Virus record (IMG/VR): IMGVR_UViG_3300036818_000028
Span: 1 to 45,313 of that record
Length of the DNA stretch: 45,313 bases
Direction: 5' to 3' (one strand)
Source of the DNA: a virus
Within the stretch, counting starts at the first letter, position 1. Each line of letters opens with the position of its first letter. Both the position numbers and the translations under genes were made by a program. Positions 6,861 to 15,939 of this stretch are shown here, one piece after another. Below the pieces are notes generated by a model. It saw only the letters and a list, made by a program, of their open reading frames with translations. It searched no databases and was not told the DNA's origin.

Positions 6861-8575
6861 TGCCAAGTCTTAGTGCAAGCTTTAACATAGGCTCAAAATC
6901 AGCAAGTTCTTTAATCAAGAGTGCTGTTACTATTTCTGACCAAGTAAATGCCTATAATGACGAAGTACAGTCTCTACAGTGGGATGCTAGTGCTAAAACT
7001 GAAGCTGACTATAGGGCTTATGTAAACTACTTAAATAAGCGCTCTAGCAATCTTAGAGGTACTAATAGTATTACTAATAACACTAAAGCTGTAGAAATAC
7101 AGAAGACTATTATTGGTGCTCAAAAAACCTTTACTTCTGCACAAGTACAACGTGCTTCTATTTCAGTAGTTATGGGTAATGCTTCATTAACTGATAAATA
7201 TAGTACAGTCCTACATCTTTATAATGAAGCTGGTAGAGCTGGAGATGCAGGGTTACAACAAAGTCTAGCATTACAGGCAGACCAACTAAGCCAAAGAATA
7301 CAATACCAAAATGACGCAGCAGCAAGTGCAACTTCTACATTAGCTAAGGCAACAGCGACTAAAGCGGGAGCAGCACAACAAAGCGTAGCAACTCAGTTAG
7401 AATATCAATTAAAAGATTTGAATGCAGCATTCCAAACGGCTGGTAATTCTAATATTAATAAACTTACTAGAGATTGGGCTAAAAAAGTTACTCCTCAACT
7501 CAAAGCACTTGGGGTTAAAGTACCTAATGGAGCTCAGCCTAACTATGTAGATTTAGTAGCTGGAATAGTCCAAGGGATAGGACAATCACATGAACTAGCA
7601 GCAACAGCTTTAGCCACTAGTGACCCTGTAGCAGCGAACTCATACATGCAAGAAGCATTAGCAGTAAAATATGGTATAACTAAATTTAGTGTTGGTGGTA
7701 GAAGTATGTCTGCTGCTGATATAGTAAACTACCAAGAGAATCCTGAGTCGTATACTATACAAGATATAAATGGCAAGACTTCATTATTACCAAATAAGAT
7801 ATCTTATGTTACTAAGAACCCAGATGGTACAACTACTAATCACTATGAGACACCATTAAAAAATAACCTTAATACAAAATCTGGTGTAGGCCAAAGTACT
7901 ATCAGTAAAGGCAGCAATACTAATGTAGCAGATTTCTTAAAGAAGATAGGTGTTAATTTCTCTGGTACTTCAGCAGGATTAGAGATACAAGCTACTAAGA
8001 AATCTAATCATTTCTTGTCTCATATACCTGGTCTTAGTGGGAATGAGATAGTAAATCTTAATCAAACTGACCAAGGATTACAATTTCAAACTAAGGATGC
8101 AGCAGGTAAAGTACATCTTTACTATCTAACTGAAGATTCTGGCGGTAGGGCTGGTGTAGTAGAAGATATGGGCAATGGTAAATTAAGTATGGTATCTGGA
8201 CAATATGGATTTACTCCTACAGGTGCGGTAGCTCAAGCACAGCAAGCACAAATAGAGGCACAAAGAACTTCTGCTTTACTTAATAATCTTAAAGACCAAC
8301 ATGGACAAATGTTTGAAGGTAAACAGCTACCTAGTTTGCAACAAGTAGAAGCCAAATCTCCTCCTTATAAACCACAACCATTAGCACCAGCAAAACCAAC
8401 TATAGCTGCAACTCTTAAAGGATTTATAGGTAAACCGGCAAATCCACAACAACATAACCAGCCTACTCCACAGAATGCTACAGGTGGTGGTCCTAACTTA
8501 TTACAGGCGAATGCCAGAGGAAGTAATCAATTTGGGCTATTACCAGGTGGTACTGCAGGCGCGGGGCTACAGTAA
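6860..8575 (+). CDS. Virion/ejection-type protein, 571 aa
   Basis: Lies between portal and a 1516-aa protein, before the scaffold and capsid genes. Ala/Ser/Gln-rich, largely helical: N-terminus MPSLSASFNIGSKSASSLIK, a helical zone to residue 260, a beta-rich part around 290-450, then a Pro/Gln-rich tail. No enzyme motif. Composition and position match internal virion proteins injected with DNA in podoviruses, but no family is recognised. Joined by TAATG overlaps to both neighbours. Confidence 0.55.
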   Translation: MPSLSASFNIGSKSASSLIKSAVTISDQVNAYNDEVQSLQWDASAKTEADYRAYVNYLNKRSSNLRGTNSITNNTKAVEIQKTIIGAQKTFTSAQVQRASISVVMGNASLTDKYSTVLHLYNEAGRAGDAGLQQSLALQADQLSQRIQYQNDAAASATSTLAKATATKAGAAQQSVATQLEYQLKDLNAAFQTAGNSNINKLTRDWAKKVTPQLKALGVKVPNGAQPNYVDLVAGIVQGIGQSHELAATALATSDPVAANSYMQEALAVKYGITKFSVGGRSMSAADIVNYQENPESYTIQDINGKTSLLPNKISYVTKNPDGTTTNHYETPLKNNLNTKSGVGQSTISKGSNTNVADFLKKIGVNFSGTSAGLEIQATKKSNHFLSHIPGLSGNEIVNLNQTDQGLQFQTKDAAGKVHLYYLTEDSGGRAGVVEDMGNGKLSMVSGQYGFTPTGAVAQAQQAQIEAQRTSALLNNLKDQHGQMFEGKQLPSLQQVEAKSPPYKPQPLAPAKPTIAATLKGFIGKPANPQQHNQPTPQNATGGGPNLLQANARGSNQFGLLPGGTAGAGLQ

Positions 8576-11500
8576 TGGCAAGCAGCCTTGGCGACTATAT
8601 AAATAGTGGAGGCTTTGGACAAGTAGGACAAAGTGAGACTCCTGTACAAGAAGCTAATATAGGACATTTAATTAGTTCTGTCGCTCCTTTAGCTACTTCG
8701 TGGAGTGGCCCAATGAGAGGAAGTGCTGTAGACCTTACCCAAACTCCACAAAAAACTCCTACTAATATGTTCTCTGAGTTTGCAGGATTTGCTCATTCTA
8801 CATTCAATACTATAACTAGTTTAGGAGAAGGTGTTATCCACTCTGCTGCTAAAAGTATAGTAGATGCAGGAGAAGCTCCATTCAAGTTAGGGATAGGTGC
8901 ATATGAATTAGGTAAATCAGCATATAACAATCATATAAATTCTAATACCCTTAATAAGTTAGATGAACAACAAAAGTCTTTGCAAGACAATTATGATTCA
9001 GGAAGAATATCTTTAAGTGAATACAATAAAGAAGCTAAAGATATTGCTCAACAAAGGAATTCATTAACTAAAGATATTAGTGAAAATGAGAAATTAATAA
9101 CTCACGGTGCTAAGTTTGCTACAGAAGGAGATATAAATACTGTAGGAGACTTATTTGCTATTGCTACTGCGGGTAAGAGCATGACAGTTAGCGAAGCTTT
9201 AGATACAGGAGCTTCTCGATTAATAGATAAAATGATGTTTGATGGTGGTGACTTCGGATATCATATTATTAAAGGCGCACAAGTACTAGACCATGGATTA
9301 GGAGCTTTGTCAAAAGGATTAGATAAAGCAGTATCTTGGAATGGATTATTTAAACCAGGAGAACAAGCCGCTATAGATGAAGCTGGAGCTAAAGCAGTAA
9401 CCAACAATATAGGTGAAGGTCTTTCTCCTGTAGTACAAGATATAGCTAAGACAGCAGAAAATAATGCTGGTACTGGAGCAAGTGTATTAGATAGAGCTAA
9501 AGCAGTATCAGTTGGCTTGTTAATTAAAAGACCACTTATTTATAATACTGCTGTTGGTAATGCTCAACAAATGTACCACGAAATGTCTACAGGCAAATAT
9601 GGTGACGCAGCTAAGGAGGCAGGTCTATTAGGCCTTATGACGCTTTCTGGAGGCCCTGTAGGGGCTGCACTGCGTTATGGTGGTAAATTAGTGTCTGGAG
9701 CAGAAAGACAGTTATTTGCTAAGCCTACCTTCATAGATAACCTTTCTCAGTATGTAGGCGACAAAAATGTAAAAGGTATAGCTAATGATTTAGCACAAAG
9801 ACTACGTGATGACCCAGAAGCAGGTACACAGGTTATCAGGGCTATTAAGATTCTAGAAGATACAAACGTTAATGCTTCTAATGGTTCTGTAGTAGGTGCT
9901 GTACAAAGAATAGTAGACTATCATATGTTATCTGCACCTGAAACTCCTTTAGACCAAATGACTCATCATGACTTTGTAGATAATCTTTATAAACTAGGGC
10001 ATAGTGCTGACTTATTTGATAATGCAGGTAAGACAGGACAATTAACTGGAGAAGCATTAAAAGCTTACCAGGAAGGTAAGTATGCTTTTGGTAGAATCTC
10101 ACAAGCTACAAAGAATTGGATGGCTAGTCAGTTTAGGGATGCTGATTCTAAAGTAGGGGCTCCTAAGGCTACAGCAGCAGAAGAACCCACAGCAGCACAT
10201 AGAGTGGGGGATATTATTAAAGATAGGTCTATTACCGATAGTGAAATGCATAATATTATCTCTATAAATAGACAACGATTTGGTGATATGAATGTTAAAG
10301 TTGGGTATACAGGTGACCAAAAAGTTCGTGGTATGTATCAATACAAAAAGGACATGATTACATTAGCAAATGGGAATGCTAAAATGTTAGATACTTTTAA
10401 CCATGAATCTATACATAAAGCTATTGGACAATTCCTATCTGATGCTGAAACTGAACAACTTTACAAAGATATTGTTCGTATACGTGGCGGAAAATCAAGT
10501 TTAGTAAGATTATATAGGTCTATGGGATACACTAATATTGGCTGGAGAGGTGCAGCAGACGAACATATAGCCAATAAATTTGTTGAATTTCTAAAAGATA
10601 AGAAAACGATAGAAGATACCGGAAGGACTTTTAGAATTGTTTACTGGGCAGAACAACATGGCCTACCAAAATCTATAGCAGAGACATTTTATACTCTTGC
10701 ATTAAGAATAGATGAACATTTTAAAGGAAAAAATGCAGATTCAATTGGTAGACTTAGTGAATTTTATAAAAAAGTTAATAGTGGTGGTTTTAAAAATGCA
10801 CCACGTAGAGAATCTCTATATAGGACAAATAAAAATAAATTTCAACTTGGTAATTCTGCACAACAAACCTCTATACCAACTCAAGCAGATACTTCAGCTT
10901 CAGAACAAGATATACAACAATATGCATCTGCATTTGATATATCAGAAGAACAAGCAAGAAATGAGTTAACTGCATCTTCTGAAAACGGAGAACCCGTACA
11001 GCCTAAAGAAGGATTCCATGGCCCACCTCCTCCTACAGCAGAACAAATACAAGCTAGATTAGCTGTATTAAACCAGTTAGACGAGAAGTATGGTACTCAT
11101 ATGCCTATTCTTAATAATGTTACTTTAAGAAACCAAATAAATAAATTAGTACAGACTGAAGGCGACACAGAGACGTTAGTAAGTAAGATAACTGCAATAG
11201 AAGCAGGCAGAAGTTTGAACGGCTTACCAGAAGAACTAAAAGCAGAAATGAAAGCTAATTCATATACTCTAATATCCCCCAAACATATAGATGCTCCTTA
11301 TGCAAAGTTCTCAGAAACTAATGGCAAAATAAATACTAAATTTACTAGTAATGATTCATTTGGTTCTCAATACTTCCAAAAGTCTGCCCAAGGGATGCCT
11401 GTATTAAAAGATATAGGTACAGGATTAACTAGAATAGGTTTATCTCCAGACTCAGCAGATGGAGCTGTCTATAGTATATTTAACTTTAATCTTAGAGGAA

Positions 11501-13125
11501 ACTTGTCTAAAGTACTACCAGATATAGAAATGGATGTTCCTATAGGTGAAAGTAAAGCTGATGCTATTGTTAATGCTTTAAGTAACTATGTTAAAAGTAA
11601 CCATAATATAACTGATATTAGGCAATTAAGTACTAAAGAAATAAGTAAAGTTCTACATACTTCAGAAGAAGATTCTAAACAAGTAATGGCTGCAGTACAT
11701 GAAGCTATGCTTAAAGTACCGCTACAGATTAGAGGATTGGGAGATAGAGTAGTAGACTTTAACTATAAGATTAATCCATTCGCTGCTAAGTACGCACGTA
11801 TACAGAGTGCTGGTAAGTTTGCTATGAATCCTTTCTTTAAATGGCAACAAGTAACAACTACTCAAATGTTTGCTGGTATAGAAAAGAAGTCTATAGGTGG
11901 ATTAGCTGAAGCAATAACTGCTCCTATACCTGCATGGAATAGAATAGTAAGTACTATATTCCCAGCACAGGGAGCACGGTTAAAAGAGACTGTAGGTGCA
12001 TTAGAGAAACATGGTATCTTTGAGGGTGGCTTCTCAGGGTACGCTGCAGAAGACCAACCAGCAGGTAAGATTGGTACTCATTTACTAGCAGGTGAAAAGA
12101 CTGCTATGGCAGGTCTAGTTAATTCTATGGCAGATAGACAAGGTTTAACAGTAGAACAATTTATTTCTAATAATTCTCAAGAAGTTATAGATACTCTTAG
12201 AAGCTTTGTGCAGTACCCTAGAGGCGGCAACTTTATTAATTCTCCATTAGCAAGAACTTTAAATATAGCTTTCTTTCCTTTTAGATATAATGTAAAAGTA
12301 ACAGGTATGGCTGCTAAGGTGCTAGCAGAACAAAACAAGTTTGTACAACTAGCTACTATACAAGGATTAATACAAGCACATACTTGGTTAAATACAAATG
12401 AAGGATTAGCTTGGAGACAAAACAATGCTGATGCTATAGGTATATTCCAATGGGTATCTCCTTTGTACTCTATAGGTTATGTATACGATATTCTTAATAG
12501 CGGAGTGTCTACTATAGAAGGTAAAAAAGGTGAAATAACTATGGGAGAATTCGGAGAATTAGGTGGTTTACCTTTCGGAATAATCTCTCAGCTATTAGAT
12601 GCTGAAGGTATAATACATATTAATACTCCTTATGTATCTCCTAAGAATGGACAAGTACTACCAAAGTATGTTCCTAAGACTGCTTTAGGAGCAGCTTCAG
12701 CAGGATTACAAAGCTTAATAGAGTCTTTATTTACTTATCCAGGCGCAGTAGCAGGTCTTCCGTCTAAAGGAGGAATAGTTAGAAGTGCTGTAAATACTGC
12801 TACAGGAGCTAAAACAACAAAAGACTTTACTAAAGTTGTACCAACAGATTTAACTCCAGAAGAACAACAGCAACAACAAGTATGGGCTAAGGGACAACCT
12901 CCTCAAGTAACTATAAATGGTAATGTAGAGAACTTGTATGCTGGACCTAATATTCCTGTAATCCCGCCAGAGGAACGTAATCAGGCATTAAGTCAAAGAG
13001 CTGCTGCTAATGTAAAACCATCTTCTTCTAAAGGCAAACGTAAGAAAGAATCTGAATATACTCCGGCTGCTTTACCAACACAAACTGCTTCTAATGTAAC
13101 TGGCTCATTCCCTATGATTCAATAA
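8575..13125 (+). CDS. 1516-aa internal virion protein with zincin-like HESIH motif
   Basis: Largest head-region protein. Residues 1-120 are low-complexity; Ala/Gly hydrophobic stretches (about 345-370) could insert in membranes. Residues 560-690 resemble a zinc metallopeptidase: strands MNVKVGY and KDMITLANGN, then TFNHESIHKAIG (HExxH, about 610-621) and an acidic helix ADEHIANKFVEFL about 45 residues later that could supply the third ligand. A second structured half covers 850-1390; the tail is Gln/Lys/Pro-rich. This fits polyvalent or ejection proteins delivered into the host. It is also the only protein long enough to be a tape measure, though it lacks coiled-coil repeats. Confidence 0.6.
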   Translation: MASSLGDYINSGGFGQVGQSETPVQEANIGHLISSVAPLATSWSGPMRGSAVDLTQTPQKTPTNMFSEFAGFAHSTFNTITSLGEGVIHSAAKSIVDAGEAPFKLGIGAYELGKSAYNNHINSNTLNKLDEQQKSLQDNYDSGRISLSEYNKEAKDIAQQRNSLTKDISENEKLITHGAKFATEGDINTVGDLFAIATAGKSMTVSEALDTGASRLIDKMMFDGGDFGYHIIKGAQVLDHGLGALSKGLDKAVSWNGLFKPGEQAAIDEAGAKAVTNNIGEGLSPVVQDIAKTAENNAGTGASVLDRAKAVSVGLLIKRPLIYNTAVGNAQQMYHEMSTGKYGDAAKEAGLLGLMTLSGGPVGAALRYGGKLVSGAERQLFAKPTFIDNLSQYVGDKNVKGIANDLAQRLRDDPEAGTQVIRAIKILEDTNVNASNGSVVGAVQRIVDYHMLSAPETPLDQMTHHDFVDNLYKLGHSADLFDNAGKTGQLTGEALKAYQEGKYAFGRISQATKNWMASQFRDADSKVGAPKATAAEEPTAAHRVGDIIKDRSITDSEMHNIISINRQRFGDMNVKVGYTGDQKVRGMYQYKKDMITLANGNAKMLDTFNHESIHKAIGQFLSDAETEQLYKDIVRIRGGKSSLVRLYRSMGYTNIGWRGAADEHIANKFVEFLKDKKTIEDTGRTFRIVYWAEQHGLPKSIAETFYTLALRIDEHFKGKNADSIGRLSEFYKKVNSGGFKNAPRRESLYRTNKNKFQLGNSAQQTSIPTQADTSASEQDIQQYASAFDISEEQARNELTASSENGEPVQPKEGFHGPPPPTAEQIQARLAVLNQLDEKYGTHMPILNNVTLRNQINKLVQTEGDTETLVSKITAIEAGRSLNGLPEELKAEMKANSYTLISPKHIDAPYAKFSETNGKINTKFTSNDSFGSQYFQKSAQGMPVLKDIGTGLTRIGLSPDSADGAVYSIFNFNLRGNLSKVLPDIEMDVPIGESKADAIVNALSNYVKSNHNITDIRQLSTKEISKVLHTSEEDSKQVMAAVHEAMLKVPLQIRGLGDRVVDFNYKINPFAAKYARIQSAGKFAMNPFFKWQQVTTTQMFAGIEKKSIGGLAEAITAPIPAWNRIVSTIFPAQGARLKETVGALEKHGIFEGGFSGYAAEDQPAGKIGTHLLAGEKTAMAGLVNSMADRQGLTVEQFISNNSQEVIDTLRSFVQYPRGGNFINSPLARTLNIAFFPFRYNVKVTGMAAKVLAEQNKFVQLATIQGLIQAHTWLNTNEGLAWRQNNADAIGIFQWVSPLYSIGYVYDILNSGVSTIEGKKGEITMGEFGELGGLPFGIISQLLDAEGIIHINTPYVSPKNGQVLPKYVPKTALGAASAGLQSLIESLFTYPGAVAGLPSKGGIVRSAVNTATGAKTTKDFTKVVPTDLTPEEQQQQQVWAKGQPPQVTINGNVENLYAGPNIPVIPPEERNQALSQRAAANVKPSSSKGKRKKESEYTPAALPTQTASNVTGSFPMIQ

Positions 13126-13154
13126 ATCATTTGTTATTAATTTAATAAAATAAA

Positions 13155-13426
13155 ACTCCCCGAGAATATAACTTTTATGGTTACACACTGAGGGAGTCTA
13201 TTGACCATTCTAACTATGCGTTAGCAAGAGTAATCTCTTATCATTAAAATGGAACCTTTACAAAGAGGAGGTCAACGGAGAGTTAGCCAAAGCCGAACTA
13301 TCTTCTGCGTATAAGTTCGCCAACCAAGGTGCAATGTATAGCAAGGAGTAACTATACATCTATTTAATAGTAGCACACTTTTATTTAAAAGTCAATACAC
13401 TCCGGTTTATCTGCGCTCTTAAGAGC
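13155..13426 (+). ncRNA. Candidate structured RNA or long capsid-operon leader element
   Basis: Perfect complementary segments: 13155-13160 with 13192-13197; 13201-13206 with 13270-13275 enclosing hairpins 13210-13214/13220-13224 and 13226-13230/13235-13239; 13294-13299 with 13314-13319; 13334-13341 with 13352-13359 (8 bp, loop contains AGGAG); 13377-13382 with 13387-13392; palindrome 13415-13426. A competing pairing of 13210-13215 with 13281-13286 would make a pseudoknot. Strand assumed from flanking genes. No known family identified. Confidence 0.4.
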
Positions 13427-13570
13427 TTGCTTTCACGCGGGGTTACTGTAGGAATGTTCCCTATATATAATAAACTTGAGAAACAGAAAAAAGAGAAAAA
13501 GAAAAGATGACACTATCGTACCTCCAAAAAAACACAAAGTCAAGTAAAAAGTGTAGTATTATGAACAACC

Positions 13571-13599
13571 TTGACTGTGGATAACTTTTAGTATACTAT
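13571..13599 (+). promoter_or_regulatory. Promoter of scaffold/capsid operon
   Basis: TTGACT (13571-13576) followed by TATACT (13592-13597, 15-bp spacer) or overlapping TACTAT (13594-13599, 17-bp spacer). Start codon lies about 30 nt further on, so this one has a short leader. Confidence 0.6.
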
Positions 13600-13630
13600 T
13601 ACAACAAGTCGCAATAGCGATTTATCAATC

Positions 13631-14326
13631 ATGCAAGAAAGTGAGAAACTAATGGCAGACACAGAAGAAAAACCTTCTGACCCTGTAACCCAAGAGCCAC
13701 TCAAAAACAAAGGCACAGTGGATGTTGAAGCAATTAAAGCGGAAGCTGAAGCAGCTAAACGTAGAGCAGAGCAAGCAGAAATGCGTGCAAGGCAATTAGA
13801 AAACGAGAAAGCTAAAAAACAGCAAGAAGAAGAAAGCGCTCGACAGAAACAATTAGAAGAACAACAGGAATTCAAAACTCTCTATGAGCGTGAACGTGTA
13901 GAACGGGAACGCTTACAAAGAGAAAGTGATGAAGCAGAACAACGCAAGACTGTTGCAACAGCACAGACTGACATAACTAAAGAGTATCCTAAAGAAGTCT
14001 TAGAAGTAGCTGAGTCCGCTGGTCTCAAGTTACAGGCTGACAGTGAAGAAGCCAAAAAAGACTTTAAGGAAAGACTTGACGCTATAAAGGCTAAAGTTGC
14101 TCCAGGTAAGACAGTTGGTGCTAATAACCCTAATATATCTAAGAATAATATTACAGACCAAGAGAATAGAATTAGCAATAATAACTCAATTGGTAGAGAA
14201 TTAGTCGCAGATGCAGAAGGAATTAAACCGAATCCATTTGCTGCTAAACGAACATTCAAAGATGTTCTTAATAACAACGATGGGTTTAAACGGTTTAAGC
14301 AAACAGCTGGCGTTAAAGTAGACTGA
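13631..14326 (+). CDS. Capsid scaffolding protein, 231 aa
   Basis: Immediately upstream of the major capsid gene. Glu/Lys/Gln/Ala-rich coiled coil over residues 38-115, then a linker and a conserved-looking basic C-terminus (AAKRTFKDVLNNNDGFKRFKQ) of the kind that contacts capsid protein. A second in-frame ATG at 13652 (MADTEEKPSDPV) is an equally good start and may be the real one. Assignment rests on composition and gene order. Confidence 0.75.
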   Translation: MQESEKLMADTEEKPSDPVTQEPLKNKGTVDVEAIKAEAEAAKRRAEQAEMRARQLENEKAKKQQEEESARQKQLEEQQEFKTLYERERVERERLQRESDEAEQRKTVATAQTDITKEYPKEVLEVAESAGLKLQADSEEAKKDFKERLDAIKAKVAPGKTVGANNPNISKNNITDQENRISNNNSIGRELVADAEGIKPNPFAAKRTFKDVLNNNDGFKRFKQTAGVKVD

Positions 14327-14371
14327 AGTAATTCTAAAACATAAATTTAAAAATAAGAAAAGAAAAACAAA

Positions 14372-15265
14372 ATGGCAATTGGACTCGCAACTTTTAGTCC
14401 AGACGCTACTATGCAGGAAGACGTTGTAGATGCAATCTATAATGTAGACTACAAAAGTACGCCATTTATTTCTCGTATTGGTGAAAGTGTTGCAACAAAT
14501 ACGTTGCATCAGTGGCTTGTAGATTACTACGATGCTCCTAGCGCCAATGCAGGAATAGAAGGTGCAGATGTTGTTGTGGTTGACTTAGTCGCCCCAGTAC
14601 GTCGTACTAATGTAGTTCAGATGTTCCAACGTGTGATTACGGTATCTGATACTGAAATCGCAATTCCTCACTATGGGATGAACGACCCCTTTGAGTATCA
14701 AACTCAGAAAACTATGGTTAGGGTCGCCCGTGATATGGAACTTGCGGCAATCGCAGGAACTCGTGCATCTGGTAGCTCAGGCGTAGCTCGTTACATGGAT
14801 GGTGCCATTGCGTTAATCACGACAAATAAAACTGCTGTTACCTCTGGTACATGTTTTACAGAAGACCAATTCAATAACTTGATGCAGCTTGTGTACAACA
14901 GTGGAACAGATGAAGATGTAGACCTAGTATTAACTGGTGCTACATTGAAACGAGCTGTTGATAAATTCAACACGAATACTACAAAGTATTTGGAAGCTAC
15001 AGCATTTGAACAAGTTCTACGTGTAGATACTTACGAATCATCGTTTGGTATACATAAAGTTGTATTAGAACGAAACATCCCTAATGGGGCTATTCTCGGT
15101 GTAGATACATCTAAGTGGCGACTTGCTTGGTTGGTAAACCGTCGTGTTGCAATCCGTCCTTTGGGTAAGACTGGTTCTGCTACTAAAGCTTTGCTGGAAG
15201 GTGAAGCCACTGTGGAAGCATTGAATGAGAAATCTTCGGTGTACGCTAGTGGGTTCTACTTCTAA
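14372..15265 (+). CDS. Major capsid protein, SU10/DUF5309 type, 297 aa
   Basis: Forms the head shell. The N-terminus has the family pattern DAIYNVDYKSTPFISRIGE, TNTLHQWLVDYYDAPSANAG, then VRRTNVVQMFQRVITVSDTE, and DMELAAIAGTRASGSSGVAR, all hallmarks of the SU10-type major capsid family (HK97 fold). Length is normal. Codons are more even than in neighbours, as expected for a highly expressed gene. Only a weak AAGAAAAG precedes the ATG. A terminator follows. Confidence 0.92.
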   Translation: MAIGLATFSPDATMQEDVVDAIYNVDYKSTPFISRIGESVATNTLHQWLVDYYDAPSANAGIEGADVVVVDLVAPVRRTNVVQMFQRVITVSDTEIAIPHYGMNDPFEYQTQKTMVRVARDMELAAIAGTRASGSSGVARYMDGAIALITTNKTAVTSGTCFTEDQFNNLMQLVYNSGTDEDVDLVLTGATLKRAVDKFNTNTTKYLEATAFEQVLRVDTYESSFGIHKVVLERNIPNGAILGVDTSKWRLAWLVNRRVAIRPLGKTGSATKALLEGEATVEALNEKSSVYASGFYF

Positions 15266-15296
15266 AGTTAAATTTTAGTGACAACCAAATAGACTT

Positions 15297-15320
15297 GGCT
15301 CCTTCGGGAGCCTTTTCTAT
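15297..15320 (+). terminator. Intrinsic terminator after capsid gene
   Basis: GGCTCC-TTCG-GGAGCC followed by TTTTCTATT: perfect 6-bp GC-rich stem with a UUCG tetraloop. Confidence 0.9.
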
Positions 15321-15322
15321 TA

Positions 15323-15351
15323 TTGACATTTTATGTTAAACGTGCTATACT
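15323..15351 (+). promoter_or_regulatory. Promoter of glycosyltransferase operon, predicted leaderless
   Basis: TTGACA (15323-15328), 17-bp spacer, TATACT (15346-15351); ATG at 15360 begins 9 nt after the -10 box. Confidence 0.8.
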
Positions 15352-15359
15352 GATATTCA

Positions 15360-15749
15360 ATGTCAAAGAAACCTATAGAACTAAATGTTTCTAGTAGCGA
15401 CGAGACTAATCAATTAAAGAAGCTTTCTAAAAAGGAGATAGGAAAACAAATCTCAGGGAATCCTGATAATTGGGATTTTAAGAATTTAAGTACTATAATA
15501 GATTTATACAAGAAAACATTTCCTGGTCGTTTAGATAGAATGAAACACGATGTAGATGTAGAAGTAGCTTTATCACCTAAAGAGACAACTATGGATAGAC
15601 ACGATGGTATGTGGATGCCAGCAGACCTACAGGAAGTCTTAGAAGCAGCTTATCCTTCTTTCTGGACAAATAGGAAACATAAATCTTGGTTTTTACGTAA
15701 ATTTCCAGTATTTAAAATTAAAGAAAGAAAAGAGTATGAAAGAAGTTAA
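15360..15749 (+). CDS. Hypothetical protein, 129 aa
   Basis: First gene of the operon that follows the capsid terminator, predicted leaderless. Disordered Ser/Lys N-terminus, then a helical/beta region containing WDFKNLSTIIDLYKKTFPGR and DGMWMPADLQEVLEAAYPSF, ending with a very basic tail (WFLRKFPVFKIKERKEYERS). No family recognised. Position after the capsid gene allows a head-completion role; the basic tail suggests nucleic acid or capsid contact. The next gene starts inside its end. Confidence 0.6.
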   Translation: MSKKPIELNVSSSDETNQLKKLSKKEIGKQISGNPDNWDFKNLSTIIDLYKKTFPGRLDRMKHDVDVEVALSPKETTMDRHDGMWMPADLQEVLEAAYPSFWTNRKHKSWFLRKFPVFKIKERKEYERS

Positions 15750-15939
15750 GTCTTTTGATGAGTTTTTAGACATAGTAGCTTTTAACTTAAGCCTTGACCG
15801 TGTTAACGGTGCATGGGTGCTACATAGTATTGAACCATTTGCTTTAGCTTATGCACTACAGAAACAAGTGTGGGCTTTAGAAGAGCGATTACAAAAACTA
15901 GAAAACAAAAAATCATCAACCAAAAAACAATCTAAATAA
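15736..15939 (+). CDS. Hypothetical protein, 67 aa
   Basis: Overlaps the previous gene by 14 nt and the next by one base. Helical; the C-terminal half (ALQKQVWALEERLQKLENKK) is a short coiled coil with a Lys-rich tail. Could be an oligomerisation adaptor. No family recognised. Confidence 0.6.
   Translation: MKEVKSFDEFLDIVAFNLSLDRVNGAWVLHSIEPFALAYALQKQVWALEERLQKLENKKSSTKKQSK

Larger units (their letters stand above)
13126..13630. other. 505-bp non-coding region before the scaffold/capsid genes
   Basis: No plausible gene. The left half (13155-13426) is dense in inverted repeats; 13430-13560 is A-rich; a promoter lies at 13571-13599. No intrinsic terminator with a U tract was found after the 1516-aa gene. 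Confidence 0.6.

Noticed and set aside
10712-10969. 85-aa frame inside the 1516-aa gene
   Set aside because: Shadow frame in A-rich DNA, while the long frame keeps continuous sensible sequence.
13588-13875. Antisense 95-aa frame opposite the scaffold gene
   Set aside because: Cys/Ser/Leu-rich product typical of the reverse reading of a Glu/Lys/Gln coiled coil; no ribosome site.
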